From Flavobacteriaceae bacterium (GTDB lineage Bacteria > Bacteroidota > Bacteroidia > Flavobacteriales > Flavobacteriaceae), in assembly GCA_024643385.1 (NCBI GenBank), contig JAHEMZ010000004.1, positions 17,513 to 81,512 of the forward strand: a stretch of DNA of 64,000 bases, read 5' to 3'. The stretch's first letter is position 1, and the number at the start of each line of letters is the position of its first letter. The position numbers were made by a program, and so were the translations under genes. The notes under the pieces were generated by a model. That model was not told where the DNA came from. It was given only the letters and a program-made list of their open reading frames with translations, and did not search any database. Shown here piece after piece: positions 55,855 through 64,000 of the stretch.

Positions 55855-57498
55855 CTATCCATAAATTTTGGGAACTAAGAAACTAAAAACAATGATCGCT
55901 ATAAAAAACACAGAAAGGATATAAACCTCCTTGGTTTGAATATCAGATTTACGAACCTTGAACGCTAGACCTTCAGAAGTTTTTGCCTTGGTCTTGGTAA
56001 GCGCTGAAACTGTATAAGCGACGATCAATGCAATCAACACGCCGGTGAAATTCAACCAGATCCAGAAAATGTCGAATCCCAGATCGATGTGAAAGATCCC
56101 TTGAATGGTCTTTGAAAAGATCAAATTGATGAGTACCGCAGAAATTATACCGGCATTCATTCCAATATGATTTACTTTCTTCGAAAAGAAAGCTAAAAGA
56201 AATGTGACTAATACCGGGCCATAGAACACCGAACCAATGGCATTGATGATCTCGATTACCGCACTTTTACTTCCTCCAAACAAAAAGGAAAATGCGATAC
56301 ATACAATACCCCAAAATACCACCGACATTTTTGAAATGAACATATATTTTTTATCATCTAATTTTTTATCACCCCGATTAAAAAAATCTTCTACACTTAC
56401 TGCAGAAAGGGAATTGATAGTGGAACTTAAAGAGGACATAGCCGCAGATAGAATAGCTACCATTAAGATGCCTATAAATCCGTGTGGAAGATATTTTATA
56501 ATAAAAACAGGGATCATCAAATCAGTTTTCACTCCACCATTAACCGCGGCCTCCGGAAAATATTTTTGAGTTGTACTGGCTATATCTGCCAGAAAATCAG
56601 GGGCGAGAGTAACGAGGGAACCGATGATCAACCCCATTGTACAATACACCAACACCACGGGAAATCGCAGAAGTCCGTTAGCCAATAACAACTGACGAAT
56701 GGTTTTTTCATTTTTCGCGGACAACATACGCTGGGCCTGAGTTTGATCACAACCATAATAGGAAACATACAGAAAGAATCCTCCAATAATCATGGGCCAA
56801 AAGCCATATTCACCGCCATCTCCTATCCCAAGGTTAAAATCTACCACTTGCAATCTTTCCGGGGGAAATCCTTGGGACAGTCCGCCTGCATCCTGCACCA
56901 ATTGCCATCCGTAAATGAGGCAGACCAACAGACCTCCAAATAACAGGATCATTTGAATAGCATCACCCCAAACAACGGCTTTCATTCCCCCTTGCCAGCT
57001 ATATACGATGGTGATCACACTGATAATCAAAATAGTGTAGATATAATCTATATCCAGTACTGCCTGTAAAATAATCGCGATCGTATACACCATCACTCCG
57101 GTGCCCAATGCCCGGCTTATCTGAAAAACGATACTTAAGATCATTCGGGTAGAAGTGGCGAATCGTCGTTCTACGAATTCATAGATACTCACCACACCTG
57201 AGCGGAACAAGGGTGGGATCACGAATAGCATGATAAAAAGCATAGCAATAGGAACGGCCAGTTCAAAAGTGAGCCATTTCATTCCTCCCCCCAGTTTCAA
57301 CCCTACAAATGCAGGTGCAGAAATAAAGGAAATGGCCGAAAGTTGCGTGGCCATAGTAGATAGACTTAGTGGAAACCACCCCATGCTTCTTCCTCCTAAA
57401 AAATAGTCGCTTGAATTTTTATTGTTTTTAAAAAAGTAGCCCATCCCTAAAAAAAAGAAGATGTAGATCGCTACAATACTATAATCAAGCCAATTCAT
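55855..57498 (-). CDS. Sodium:solute symporter (SSS family)
   Basis: A 547-residue inner membrane transporter of the SSS/SLC5 family with 13-14 hydrophobic segments. The N-terminal LDYSIVAIYIFFFLGMGYF is helix 1, then SSDYFLGGRSMGWFPLSLS, a family signature, and SSLSSTINSLSAVSVEDFFNR with the serine-rich sodium-site helix. The ATG at 57498 overlaps the stop of the hydrolase gene (ATGA); an in-frame ATG at 57546 lies inside the hydrolase gene and is disfavoured. Related symporters carry sugars, glycosides and carboxylates. The neighbours suggest a glycosyl-glycerate or similar substrate. Confidence 0.9.
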   Translation of the reverse strand: MNWLDYSIVAIYIFFFLGMGYFFKNNKNSSDYFLGGRSMGWFPLSLSTMATQLSAISFISAPAFVGLKLGGGMKWLTFELAVPIAMLFIMLFVIPPLFRSGVVSIYEFVERRFATSTRMILSIVFQISRALGTGVMVYTIAIILQAVLDIDYIYTILIISVITIVYSWQGGMKAVVWGDAIQMILLFGGLLVCLIYGWQLVQDAGGLSQGFPPERLQVVDFNLGIGDGGEYGFWPMIIGGFFLYVSYYGCDQTQAQRMLSAKNEKTIRQLLLANGLLRFPVVLVYCTMGLIIGSLVTLAPDFLADIASTTQKYFPEAAVNGGVKTDLMIPVFIIKYLPHGFIGILMVAILSAAMSSLSSTINSLSAVSVEDFFNRGDKKLDDKKYMFISKMSVVFWGIVCIAFSFLFGGSKSAVIEIINAIGSVFYGPVLVTFLLAFFSKKVNHIGMNAGIISAVLINLIFSKTIQGIFHIDLGFDIFWIWLNFTGVLIALIVAYTVSALTKTKAKTSEGLAFKVRKSDIQTKEVYILSVFFIAIIVFSFLVPKIYG

Positions 57499-58814
57499 AA
57501 TGTATCGGTGTTGGTTAGTAAATCGATGGTCAATGCGGCGCTCCACGAGAAATTGTTCCCACCGTACCCCTTATCCAGGGCTTTATTTTTTTCCTTGGAA
57601 GGTTCAAAATATTCGTAGAATCCATATTTCTCAATGAGATAAAGCGTATCCTTCTTAATTTGTTCCGCTTCATTCTTAAAGTTGTACTTGACCAGTCCTT
57701 TGTAGATCAACCAGTTCAAATTTATCCAGATAGGGCCACGCCAGTATTTTTGTGAATTAAAATAAGCACTGGATGGGTCAAAAGAAGCACAGAGGAAATT
57801 CTCGGAATTTGCTCCGGAAAAGGAACCTCCCTGAAAATGCCTTACTATTTCCAACGCGCGATCGGCAGATGGGATCCCAGCAAAAAGTGGCGTAAAACTG
57901 GAGGAAGACAGATACGATAATTTTCGTTGGTTTCTTAGATCGTAATAGACATATCCTTTTTGTTTTGAGTCATATAATTTGTTGTTCATGGCTCCTACCG
58001 CCTTTGCATTCCATTGTTTTAACCGAGCGACCATTTCAAATCTCCCCAATCGCTCTCCAATTTTAATCAAACTTTGGTTGGAGGCGATGAGCATACTGTT
58101 GAACAATGGGTCTTGCACTAAAAAAGGAGAATGCTGTGCGATCAATTTATCATCATACTTCCATTCTTTGAAGAGTTCTATCAGATGAATGTAGTACTGA
58201 TATTCTTTATTGGTGGGTCGATGCGAGGCATCGATCAATTTGGTGTCTCGTCGATCCAAATCGTAATCCGGAACTTCAAAGGTCTCCCAAATAAAATCCC
58301 ATACCGGCGTATTATCGGTTCCGGCTTCCCAATTATGACAGATATAGACCAATCCTTCCTGGAAAGGGTCCCGAAGGGAGTAAAAATATTCGTGATTCTT
58401 AAAAACCCTATCATAGACTTCACTCAAAAAAGGAATCATCGATTCATCTCCCCCGGATATGTGATACATCTCTTCCAAAACAAATCCCAGCACAGGAGGT
58501 TGTGTGATCCCAGAGGTTTTCATCTCGGGGCTTTGATCGCTTACATACGCAGCATGCACTTCCGGTCCGGGAAAATAAGTGTCGGAATCATTGTGAAACA
58601 CAATATGCGGTAGGAATCCATTCTTCCATTGTCCTTTCAATAAGGATCGAACCTCTTCTTTAGCACGGTCCATATCGCTATGAGCCCAACCGATAGCGAT
58701 AAACCCGGAATCCCAATTCCATTGAAATGGATACAATCCTTCACAGGGAATGGTAAATCCTTCTTTCCAATTATTTTGTAGAACTTGTAAGGCTTTTTGA
58801 GCTAAAACTGACAT
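57495..58814 (-). CDS. GH63-type glycoside hydrolase, candidate glucosylglycerate/mannosylglycerate hydrolase
   Basis: A 439-residue (alpha/alpha)6-barrel glycosidase without a signal peptide, so cytoplasmic. Family features are YPFQWNWDSGF, the probable general acid D167 in NWEAGTDNTPVW, the HRPT-plus-Y segment near 198-207, YWRGPIWINLNW, and the probable general base E401 in GFYEYFEP. Size and layout fit GH63 hydrolases acting on glucosylglycerate or mannosylglycerate better than the larger trehalases, and the operon also encodes glycerate kinase. The start chosen is ATG 58814, which puts the barrel at the usual distance; in-frame ATGs at 58838 and 58859 are possible. The substrate is inferred, not seen. 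Confidence 0.8.
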   Translation of the reverse strand: MSVLAQKALQVLQNNWKEGFTIPCEGLYPFQWNWDSGFIAIGWAHSDMDRAKEEVRSLLKGQWKNGFLPHIVFHNDSDTYFPGPEVHAAYVSDQSPEMKTSGITQPPVLGFVLEEMYHISGGDESMIPFLSEVYDRVFKNHEYFYSLRDPFQEGLVYICHNWEAGTDNTPVWDFIWETFEVPDYDLDRRDTKLIDASHRPTNKEYQYYIHLIELFKEWKYDDKLIAQHSPFLVQDPLFNSMLIASNQSLIKIGERLGRFEMVARLKQWNAKAVGAMNNKLYDSKQKGYVYYDLRNQRKLSYLSSSSFTPLFAGIPSADRALEIVRHFQGGSFSGANSENFLCASFDPSSAYFNSQKYWRGPIWINLNWLIYKGLVKYNFKNEAEQIKKDTLYLIEKYGFYEYFEPSKEKNKALDKGYGGNNFSWSAALTIDLLTNTDTL

Positions 58815-58867
58815 AGACGAAACGAGGTTGTTTCGCATAAATATACAGTTTAATAACAATTAATAAA

Positions 58868-58905
58868 AAATACCCTTCTTGTGGAATCTCACAAGAAGGG
58901 TATTT
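58868..58905 (-). terminator. Rho-independent terminator of the T9SS gene at 58937-63010
   Basis: AAATACCCTTCTTGTG and CACAAGAAGGGTATTT form a perfect 16-bp stem around a 6-base loop; on the minus strand it is followed by a T run (58862-58870). It isolates the GH63 operon from the upstream cargo gene. Confidence 0.92.
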
Positions 58906-58936
58906 GGCAACATTATTAATCAATTAACTAACTACT

Positions 58937-61900
58937 CTATTTACTTACAATAAATTTCTTATTAATAATAACACCATTGACACTCATCTTAACAAAATAG
59001 ACTCCATTCGATAGTCGTGAAATATCTTTGATAAGATGCGCATTCTGATCATCCGGTGTAATCTCATCCACATACTGGCCTAATACATTTAAAATCAATA
59101 TTTCAGATCGATCATCAATAGGATATCCGGATATAATATTTAACTGGTCCTTGGCAGGAACAGGATAAATAACCACTGAACTTAAAAGATCCTCTTCAGA
59201 AACATTCAGAATATTACCATCGATCACATTGGAGAAAGTGACTTCAGAAATTTCTTCTGCATAAATTGTTTCCACCGCATATCGGTACTGTTCTGATGGC
59301 AGTGTAGAGCCCCAATCGGTATCTATATATGACGTTTCAGTAATCGGAACATCATTTAATAATTCCCAATTGGAAGTATCGGGAAATTCGCTCGCAAGAC
59401 CTCTGTGAATATTATACGATAATATTTCATTATTTGTATCCGGGTTGCCGTCATCCAAACTATTTACTCTCACATGAAAGGACATATTCGGAGCTCCTCC
59501 CAAGAATTCATTCAGCAACTGATATGTTTGTGCAGGATATTTTATGATCGCTGTATTAGGAATATTCTCATCTGAAAAATCTACGACCAATGAATTCGTG
59601 CTTTCAGGATTGTTTTGCCAATGAACAGCTACTAAAATATCATCGTATACCACAATATTCGGAATATCGATTGTTTGAAGCATGTCCTGTAAAATTAGGA
59701 ATGGCTCACTCGATGCTAAGATTTCCTCCGTGGCCCTATCGAGCACATCAATTGTTACAAAATCTACCGCGTTCGAATAAATATCAGTTCTGATCTCGAC
59801 ACTAGTGATAGTGGTTATATCCGAGATCTCAAAGAAATTACCTAACCAAACATTTTCATTTGGTTCATTGGTGAAGCTAAATGAATTTACATCAAAATCA
59901 TTTTGAAATTTTACCTTGTCACTCAAAAGCGGACTCTTCCAAACGATAGTGGTCTCGGTATCAGTGGTCACACTTACATCAAAAGGACTAATAAAATCCT
60001 GTTCAAGAATTACATCCCCTAAATCGATTGGATCGTCCACTACGCTCACGATGATCGTTTTTTCTAGATACCCATACAAAAAGAACGTCAATTCATAATC
60101 TGCATCCCCATAAACAGTTGGAAAGTTGAATTCTCCGAGACTATTGGTTGTTGTATTATCATTCACATAGCCTTCCATTGAAACTTGCACATTTTCAAGT
60201 GGAATTGAAGTATTATTACTTCCAACCACACGACCATTTATTTCAACCAATGCACGCTCTTCTAATATAAAATTCTGAGTTGTGGTTGGAGCCGCCAACG
60301 TTGTGGCGATGGTTTGATCATTATACCCAAACTTCGAGGCCGTAATATCGTAGGTCCCGTAGGGTAAGGCAACCATTTCGTAATCGCCATTAACATCTGT
60401 TTGTGCTGTGATACTGGTTCCTTCGATGGCTACAGTCGCATCGGGAATAGGCACATTAAAAGTGTCCTTGACATTACCACTCACAATAGAAGTATTGATT
60501 TGTGGGTTGATGACAAATCGAGTATAGGTATAATTACTCGTAGAGTTAAAGAAAATAGGTGGTTCTAGAGGATCTAGTCCAAATACATCTAGGTTGCTGA
60601 TGGTTCTTATATTAGGTCCGGCATTATCTGTACGATAGATTCTTAAAATTGATGGCCACCATTCAGGGCTATATTGGTAATCTTGAATCACAATATTATC
60701 AATTCCAGAATAAGGTATAGGCTGATCGAATGGAATGTATAATTCTCTGTTAAATCCGGGCAATATTTCCACCACTCCATCAAAAACCAATACTAATTCG
60801 GCATTCGGAATGTACCCCCCGCTTAAATCATCGGATTGCGATTGGTTGATCCAAACCTTTAATGGCAGTTCCTGTACACGGTCGGATTGTAATAAATTAT
60901 CGTAAGAATATACAATTCCATAAATCTCTCCGGGGTTTTCGAAATTGGAATTTAAATATAAGGTTTGACTAATGTCATCTTCTCCCAACGATTGAGTACT
61001 TCCATTTGCGTTGAATGGAAAATTAAGGTCCACCGCATTCTTATCTCCCATTTCATCCAATATGGCGGTTGGAGCAACCACATGAACATTAGCTTCTCGA
61101 AAGGTATTGTTCTCTAATTCCTCATCCTGAGCATATTCAATTTCAAAATAAAGTCGATGTGTGCTTTCTCCACTAAAAGTATGATTCACAGTAATGGTTG
61201 CTTCTTCCCATGAATCCAAATTGACACCATTGGCTGTTGCCAATACGATACCGGGAGCTTCCATTAATTTAACGGTATAATCCACTCCCACTACAGGTAA
61301 GGAACCTACGTTTTTAATCACACAATCATATCCTTCACTCACATTATCTCCGGCTAGGAAATAGAGATCTCCATTCTTTATTTCCAAATCGTGATCATAT
61401 AAATGAAGCTTTGCAGTGGAAGTAAATAAATCGAAAGCTGCAAACCCCGGAGCGCCTGCTACAGTACTGGTAATACCAATATAATTGTTTCCTTGTGCGG
61501 GTGTAATATTAACAGTAACCTGCTGCCAAACATCCGGAGTAGAATTTATCGTTTGAATAACACTCACTTCTCCGGTGGTTCCATTCTTCCACACCAATTT
61601 ATTGGTTGTAGATTGGAAACTGGAACGCTTTATATAAAAACTATAGGTGTCCCCTGAAACAATATGAAGTCGCGGTGAATAGATCGTATCGGAAACTATT
61701 CCAAAAATATTACTATCAGGCTGACTTCCATAATATTTATCACCTTCCACAGGGTCTCCGAAATTGCTGTTCTCTTTAGTTCCAAAAACGATGCTCCAAT
61801 GTTCCGGAGGAAATTGATTTCCTTCAAAACTTTCCCTAAATGTATTTACTGCCACAGTAGACAGATAATGATCATTATCGGGATTTGTGTCACCCAATAC

Positions 61901-63010
61901 GTCAAGCGTCGCATCAACTTCATACACCCCCGATGTTGCAAAGTTATAGGTACCAATAACAATGGTAGTACTACTCCCGGGTAACAAGTTTAACGCGGGG
62001 TTAGTATAAGTGGTTTGAGCCACCCCATTTACCGTCCAATTTATTTCAGTCATTTCAATGGTATTCACACCCAAATTTTCTATGGTTGCCAAAATATCCT
62101 GCACACCCGTGTTCGGGATCATTCCTTCAGGTGTGATCGCAGTTAAAGCACCATCTTTCACTGTTGAGACCGAGTAATTCCCGGTGATCGTATTATTGGA
62201 ACTTTCAAAATCGTCAGCTAGTACAAGGGTAGCATTAATGGTATAAAGACCCGGTGCATTGAAATTATAATTTCCGATGGTAAGGTTTGTTGCGTTACCC
62301 GCCGCTAGATTAAGTCCTGCAGCGTTGAACGGCGTTTGTGAAACACCATTGACTGTCCAATTGATCAAAATATTCTGAATAATCGTGGTTCCTGTATTCT
62401 CTAAAGTGATAATGATATCTTCCGTACTAGGGATTTCAGAAACCCCAACAGGATTCACTATGGCGGTAAGAGCCCCATCGGTAAACACATCCGGTGTTAC
62501 TGAAACATCATCCACGTACCATTTATGCCAAGTACCTTCATAGCGAAAGGCAACATAAATGTCCTGTCCATTATAGGCACTTAAATCAAAACTATGTTCA
62601 ATCCACGTTTCAACAGCGATTGGTTCTGTAGTGGCGTAAATTTCAACAAAATCACCATCCACCGGGTTCCCACTGCCTGTAGAAATATGTACAGATGCTC
62701 TGTCGTAAAACTCTACCGATTTATGGTAATCCCAGAATTTCAAATCATAATTATTGGTATCCACACTTATTGGTGGAGATACCATCCAGTTATCGCACTG
62801 GCTATTATCAATAGAGCTGTATGCAGAGTGAAGTCCGGTGTGGCCGAGATTTTCAAAATCCTGTCTCCATCCATCCTGTGCGGCACCTAGTTCGTAGATA
62901 CTCCAATCGGTAGGAGGCCAGCTCTCAAATCCTTCTTCGAGTGTAGAAACTTGAGCACTTACACCGAATCCAGTGATCAACAAAAAATAGTAAACGATTA
63001 TTTTTTTCAT
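58937..63010 (-). CDS. Giant T9SS-sorted multidomain secreted protein
   Basis: A 1,357-residue exported protein. The signal peptide (MKKIIVYYFLLITGFGVSAQ) is followed by a choice-of-anchor/MAM-like jelly roll (about 25-170, EEGFESWPPTDWSIYELG), two CARDB-type adhesion repeats (TLENTGTTIIQNILINWTVN; ATIENLGVNTIEMTEINWTV), and a second jelly roll (RESFEGNQFPPEHWSIVFG). Two carboxypeptidase-regulatory-like beta-sandwich repeats follow (VSGNVKDTFNVPIPDATVAI; INGRVVGSNNTSIPLENVQV), then a further jelly-roll-like part, and the T9SS sorting domain ends in KKFIVSK. No peptidase or glycosidase catalytic motif is seen, so adhesin or matrix protein is likely. Confidence 0.88.
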   Translation of the reverse strand: MKKIIVYYFLLITGFGVSAQVSTLEEGFESWPPTDWSIYELGAAQDGWRQDFENLGHTGLHSAYSSIDNSQCDNWMVSPPISVDTNNYDLKFWDYHKSVEFYDRASVHISTGSGNPVDGDFVEIYATTEPIAVETWIEHSFDLSAYNGQDIYVAFRYEGTWHKWYVDDVSVTPDVFTDGALTAIVNPVGVSEIPSTEDIIITLENTGTTIIQNILINWTVNGVSQTPFNAAGLNLAAGNATNLTIGNYNFNAPGLYTINATLVLADDFESSNNTITGNYSVSTVKDGALTAITPEGMIPNTGVQDILATIENLGVNTIEMTEINWTVNGVAQTTYTNPALNLLPGSSTTIVIGTYNFATSGVYEVDATLDVLGDTNPDNDHYLSTVAVNTFRESFEGNQFPPEHWSIVFGTKENSNFGDPVEGDKYYGSQPDSNIFGIVSDTIYSPRLHIVSGDTYSFYIKRSSFQSTTNKLVWKNGTTGEVSVIQTINSTPDVWQQVTVNITPAQGNNYIGITSTVAGAPGFAAFDLFTSTAKLHLYDHDLEIKNGDLYFLAGDNVSEGYDCVIKNVGSLPVVGVDYTVKLMEAPGIVLATANGVNLDSWEEATITVNHTFSGESTHRLYFEIEYAQDEELENNTFREANVHVVAPTAILDEMGDKNAVDLNFPFNANGSTQSLGEDDISQTLYLNSNFENPGEIYGIVYSYDNLLQSDRVQELPLKVWINQSQSDDLSGGYIPNAELVLVFDGVVEILPGFNRELYIPFDQPIPYSGIDNIVIQDYQYSPEWWPSILRIYRTDNAGPNIRTISNLDVFGLDPLEPPIFFNSTSNYTYTRFVINPQINTSIVSGNVKDTFNVPIPDATVAIEGTSITAQTDVNGDYEMVALPYGTYDITASKFGYNDQTIATTLAAPTTTQNFILEERALVEINGRVVGSNNTSIPLENVQVSMEGYVNDNTTTNSLGEFNFPTVYGDADYELTFFLYGYLEKTIIVSVVDDPIDLGDVILEQDFISPFDVSVTTDTETTIVWKSPLLSDKVKFQNDFDVNSFSFTNEPNENVWLGNFFEISDITTITSVEIRTDIYSNAVDFVTIDVLDRATEEILASSEPFLILQDMLQTIDIPNIVVYDDILVAVHWQNNPESTNSLVVDFSDENIPNTAIIKYPAQTYQLLNEFLGGAPNMSFHVRVNSLDDGNPDTNNEILSYNIHRGLASEFPDTSNWELLNDVPITETSYIDTDWGSTLPSEQYRYAVETIYAEEISEVTFSNVIDGNILNVSEEDLLSSVVIYPVPAKDQLNIISGYPIDDRSEILILNVLGQYVDEITPDDQNAHLIKDISRLSNGVYFVKMSVNGVIINKKFIVSK

Positions 63011-63030
63011 GATATATGTTTTAACAAAGC

Positions 63031-63055
63031 ACTCCGTACAAAAATGATACGGAGT
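63031..63055. terminator. Probable terminator hairpin between two T9SS genes
   Basis: ACTCCGTA and TACGGAGT form an 8-bp stem around a 9-base loop, 17 bp past the stop codon of the minus-strand gene at the right edge. The T-rich tail on the minus strand is short, so the strength is uncertain. Confidence 0.5.
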
Positions 63056-63071
63056 ACTCTATTTTTATTAT

Positions 63072-64000
63072 TTATTCCTTAATAATTTTTGAAGTGTGGT
63101 TAACACCGTCTACTTCTAAAAGAACCACATACATTCCCGTTGGAAGGTTTGATACTTCTAAAGTTAAAATATCTTGCTGTGTGAATTTTTGATTCATTAC
63201 AATCTGGCCCAGTAAATTGGCAACACGAAGGTTTACGTTACTATAGACCTTGTTCAGATTCAATGTCAGATAATCTTTTACAGGATTTGGATAGATTGAA
63301 ACCTCAAAATTTGAATCAAAGTCTGAGGAACCTAAAATGATCACTTCAAAACATTCTGAAATTCCAACACAATTTCCATTGGTGATTTCTACCGAATAAC
63401 TACCGTCAATTGTAGCTTCAAATTGTTGATTGGTTGCTCCCGGAATTGGTTCATTAGTGGAACAATCAATCCATTGATAGAATACTCCTGTCGCGTTTGC
63501 CGTTAAAATCGATCCGTTTTGTGTAACTGTTAGATCTAGGATAATTTCAGAGCCTTCATCCACAATGTTCAAAACTACGTTTCCGGACATAGGGTCAATC
63601 GCTCCACATTCTACCACTAAGGTTCCTGTTATCGGCGCATAACATCCTCCTGCTTGAGTAAAGGTATAGTTATAAGTGCTAAAGGCCACTCCTGCAATGA
63701 TATTGTCAAACTCTGTTACATCATAGTCATAGTTGTTCACGCCATCATTCAAATTCACATGGCCATCGATCCAAGAACCAATGATAGGATCATTCGAAGT
63801 AAGCACAAATACATCCGCTTGCGTAACTGCAGTTCCTTCATCCACAATGTTCAAAACTACGTTTCCGGACATAGGGTCTATCGCTCCACATTCTACCACT
63901 AAGGTTCCTGTTATCGGCGCATAACATCCTCCTGCTTGAGTAAAGGTATAGTTATAAGTGCTAAAGGCCACTCCTGCAATGATATTGTCAAACTCTGTTA
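63072..64000 (-). CDS. T9SS-sorted secreted repeat protein (5' end outside window)
   Basis: The C-terminal part of a large secreted protein; the frame stays open to the right edge, so the start and an unknown number of repeats lie beyond. Visible parts are at least one and a half units of a 94-residue repeat (SNDPIIGSWIDGHVNLNDGV ... MSGNVVLNIVDEGTAV), a short Ig-like segment (QNGSILTANATGVFYQWIDC) of the kind found in flavobacterial adhesins, and the T9SS sorting domain (VSIYPNPVKDYLTLNLNKV ... NHTSKIIKE). An internal GTG at 63971 is within a repeat and is not the start. Confidence 0.85.
   Translation of the reverse strand, partial: TEFDNIIAGVAFSTYNYTFTQAGGCYAPITGTLVVECGAIDPMSGNVVLNIVDEGTAVTQADVFVLTSNDPIIGSWIDGHVNLNDGVNNYDYDVTEFDNIIAGVAFSTYNYTFTQAGGCYAPITGTLVVECGAIDPMSGNVVLNIVDEGSEIILDLTVTQNGSILTANATGVFYQWIDCSTNEPIPGATNQQFEATIDGSYSVEITNGNCVGISECFEVIILGSSDFDSNFEVSIYPNPVKDYLTLNLNKVYSNVNLRVANLLGQIVMNQKFTQQDILTLEVSNLPTGMYVVLLEVDGVNHTSKIIKE
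63553..63718. repeat. 282-bp tandem repeat, copy 1 (visible part)
   Basis: Bases 63553-63718 match 63835-64000 at an offset of 282 bp with a single difference (63597 a versus 63879 t). The offset is 94 codons, in frame, so the repeat is in the protein. Confidence 0.93.
63835..64000. repeat. 282-bp tandem repeat, copy 2 (cut by window edge)
   Basis: The match to copy 1 continues to the last base of the window, so the array probably extends beyond it. Confidence 0.93.

Noticed and set aside
57495..58814. Annotation of the hydrolase as a trehalase
   Set aside because: Trehalases of the related fold are longer and usually exported, and glycerate kinase in the operon points to a glycerate-releasing enzyme; kept only as an alternative.

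Overview
The window is chromosomal DNA from a member of the Bacteroidota, almost certainly a marine-type Flavobacteriaceae. The grounds are low GC content, several very large secreted proteins ending in the type IX secretion (T9SS) sorting domain, a PorD-like T9SS protein, DUF4249 and DUF6913 family proteins, a TonB-dependent receptor, and promoters of the Bacteroidota type (TAnnTTTG at -7). No phage, insertion sequence, CRISPR array, tRNA or rRNA gene was recognised. Nearly everything is core chromosome; the large secreted proteins are the fast-changing part.

Layout. 1-902: 3' part of miaA. 944-5847 (minus): response regulator and histidine kinase, coaE, a YbbR-domain protein and a family 2 glycosyltransferase. 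5922-14683 (minus): two giant paralogous T9SS cargo genes in tandem, whose last 683 codons and shared terminator are identical at the DNA level (2,120 bp) while the upstream modules differ strongly. 14849-20678 (minus): bamD-rpoZ-coaBC-porD-recN-fabI, with a clear -33/-7 promoter before bamD. 20812-24257 (minus): dapA, a DUF6913 gene, ligA. 24361-29836 (minus): another T9SS cargo protein, aqpZ, a LOG-family gene, prmC, a GNAT gene.

29866-37042 (mostly plus): ribD, a DMT-type permease, a YigZ-like gene, a thioesterase (minus), dnaA, a low-molecular-weight tyrosine phosphatase, a PQQ-dependent sugar dehydrogenase-like secreted protein and an RsmI-like methyltransferase. 37053-40231 (minus): a lysozyme-like protein, mltG, a GNAT gene, dapF. 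40363-54733 (mostly plus): a DegP/HtrA protease, a long-form GAPDH, a Gfo/Idh/MocA oxidoreductase (minus), trmD, a DUF885 lipoprotein, a Dps-like protein, rplS with a structured leader, monomeric isocitrate dehydrogenase, and a TonB-dependent receptor paired with a DUF4249 lipoprotein. 54727-58814 (minus): a tight three-gene operon of a GH63-type glycoside hydrolase, a sodium:solute symporter and a glycerate kinase. 58937-64000 (minus): two more T9SS cargo genes, the last cut by the window edge inside a 282-bp tandem repeat.

Functional themes. (1) Envelope building and secretion: BamD, PorD, MltG, the lysozyme-like protein, DapA/DapF and HtrA sit alongside five T9SS cargo proteins plus the secreted PQQ enzyme. 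(2) The operon at 54727-58814 reads as a complete route for taking up a glycosyl-glycerate compatible solute (glucosylglycerate or mannosylglycerate/digeneaside), hydrolysing it, and phosphorylating the released glycerate; this is the best candidate here for an under-described system. (3) The paralogous giants at 5922-14683 show domain exchange or gene conversion with an edge lying exactly in a GGN-repeat (polyglycine) tract. (4) Repeated TACTTTTG boxes mark promoters and decide several start codons; in four genes the -7-like box ends only 4-5 nt before the start codon, suggesting leaderless mRNAs.
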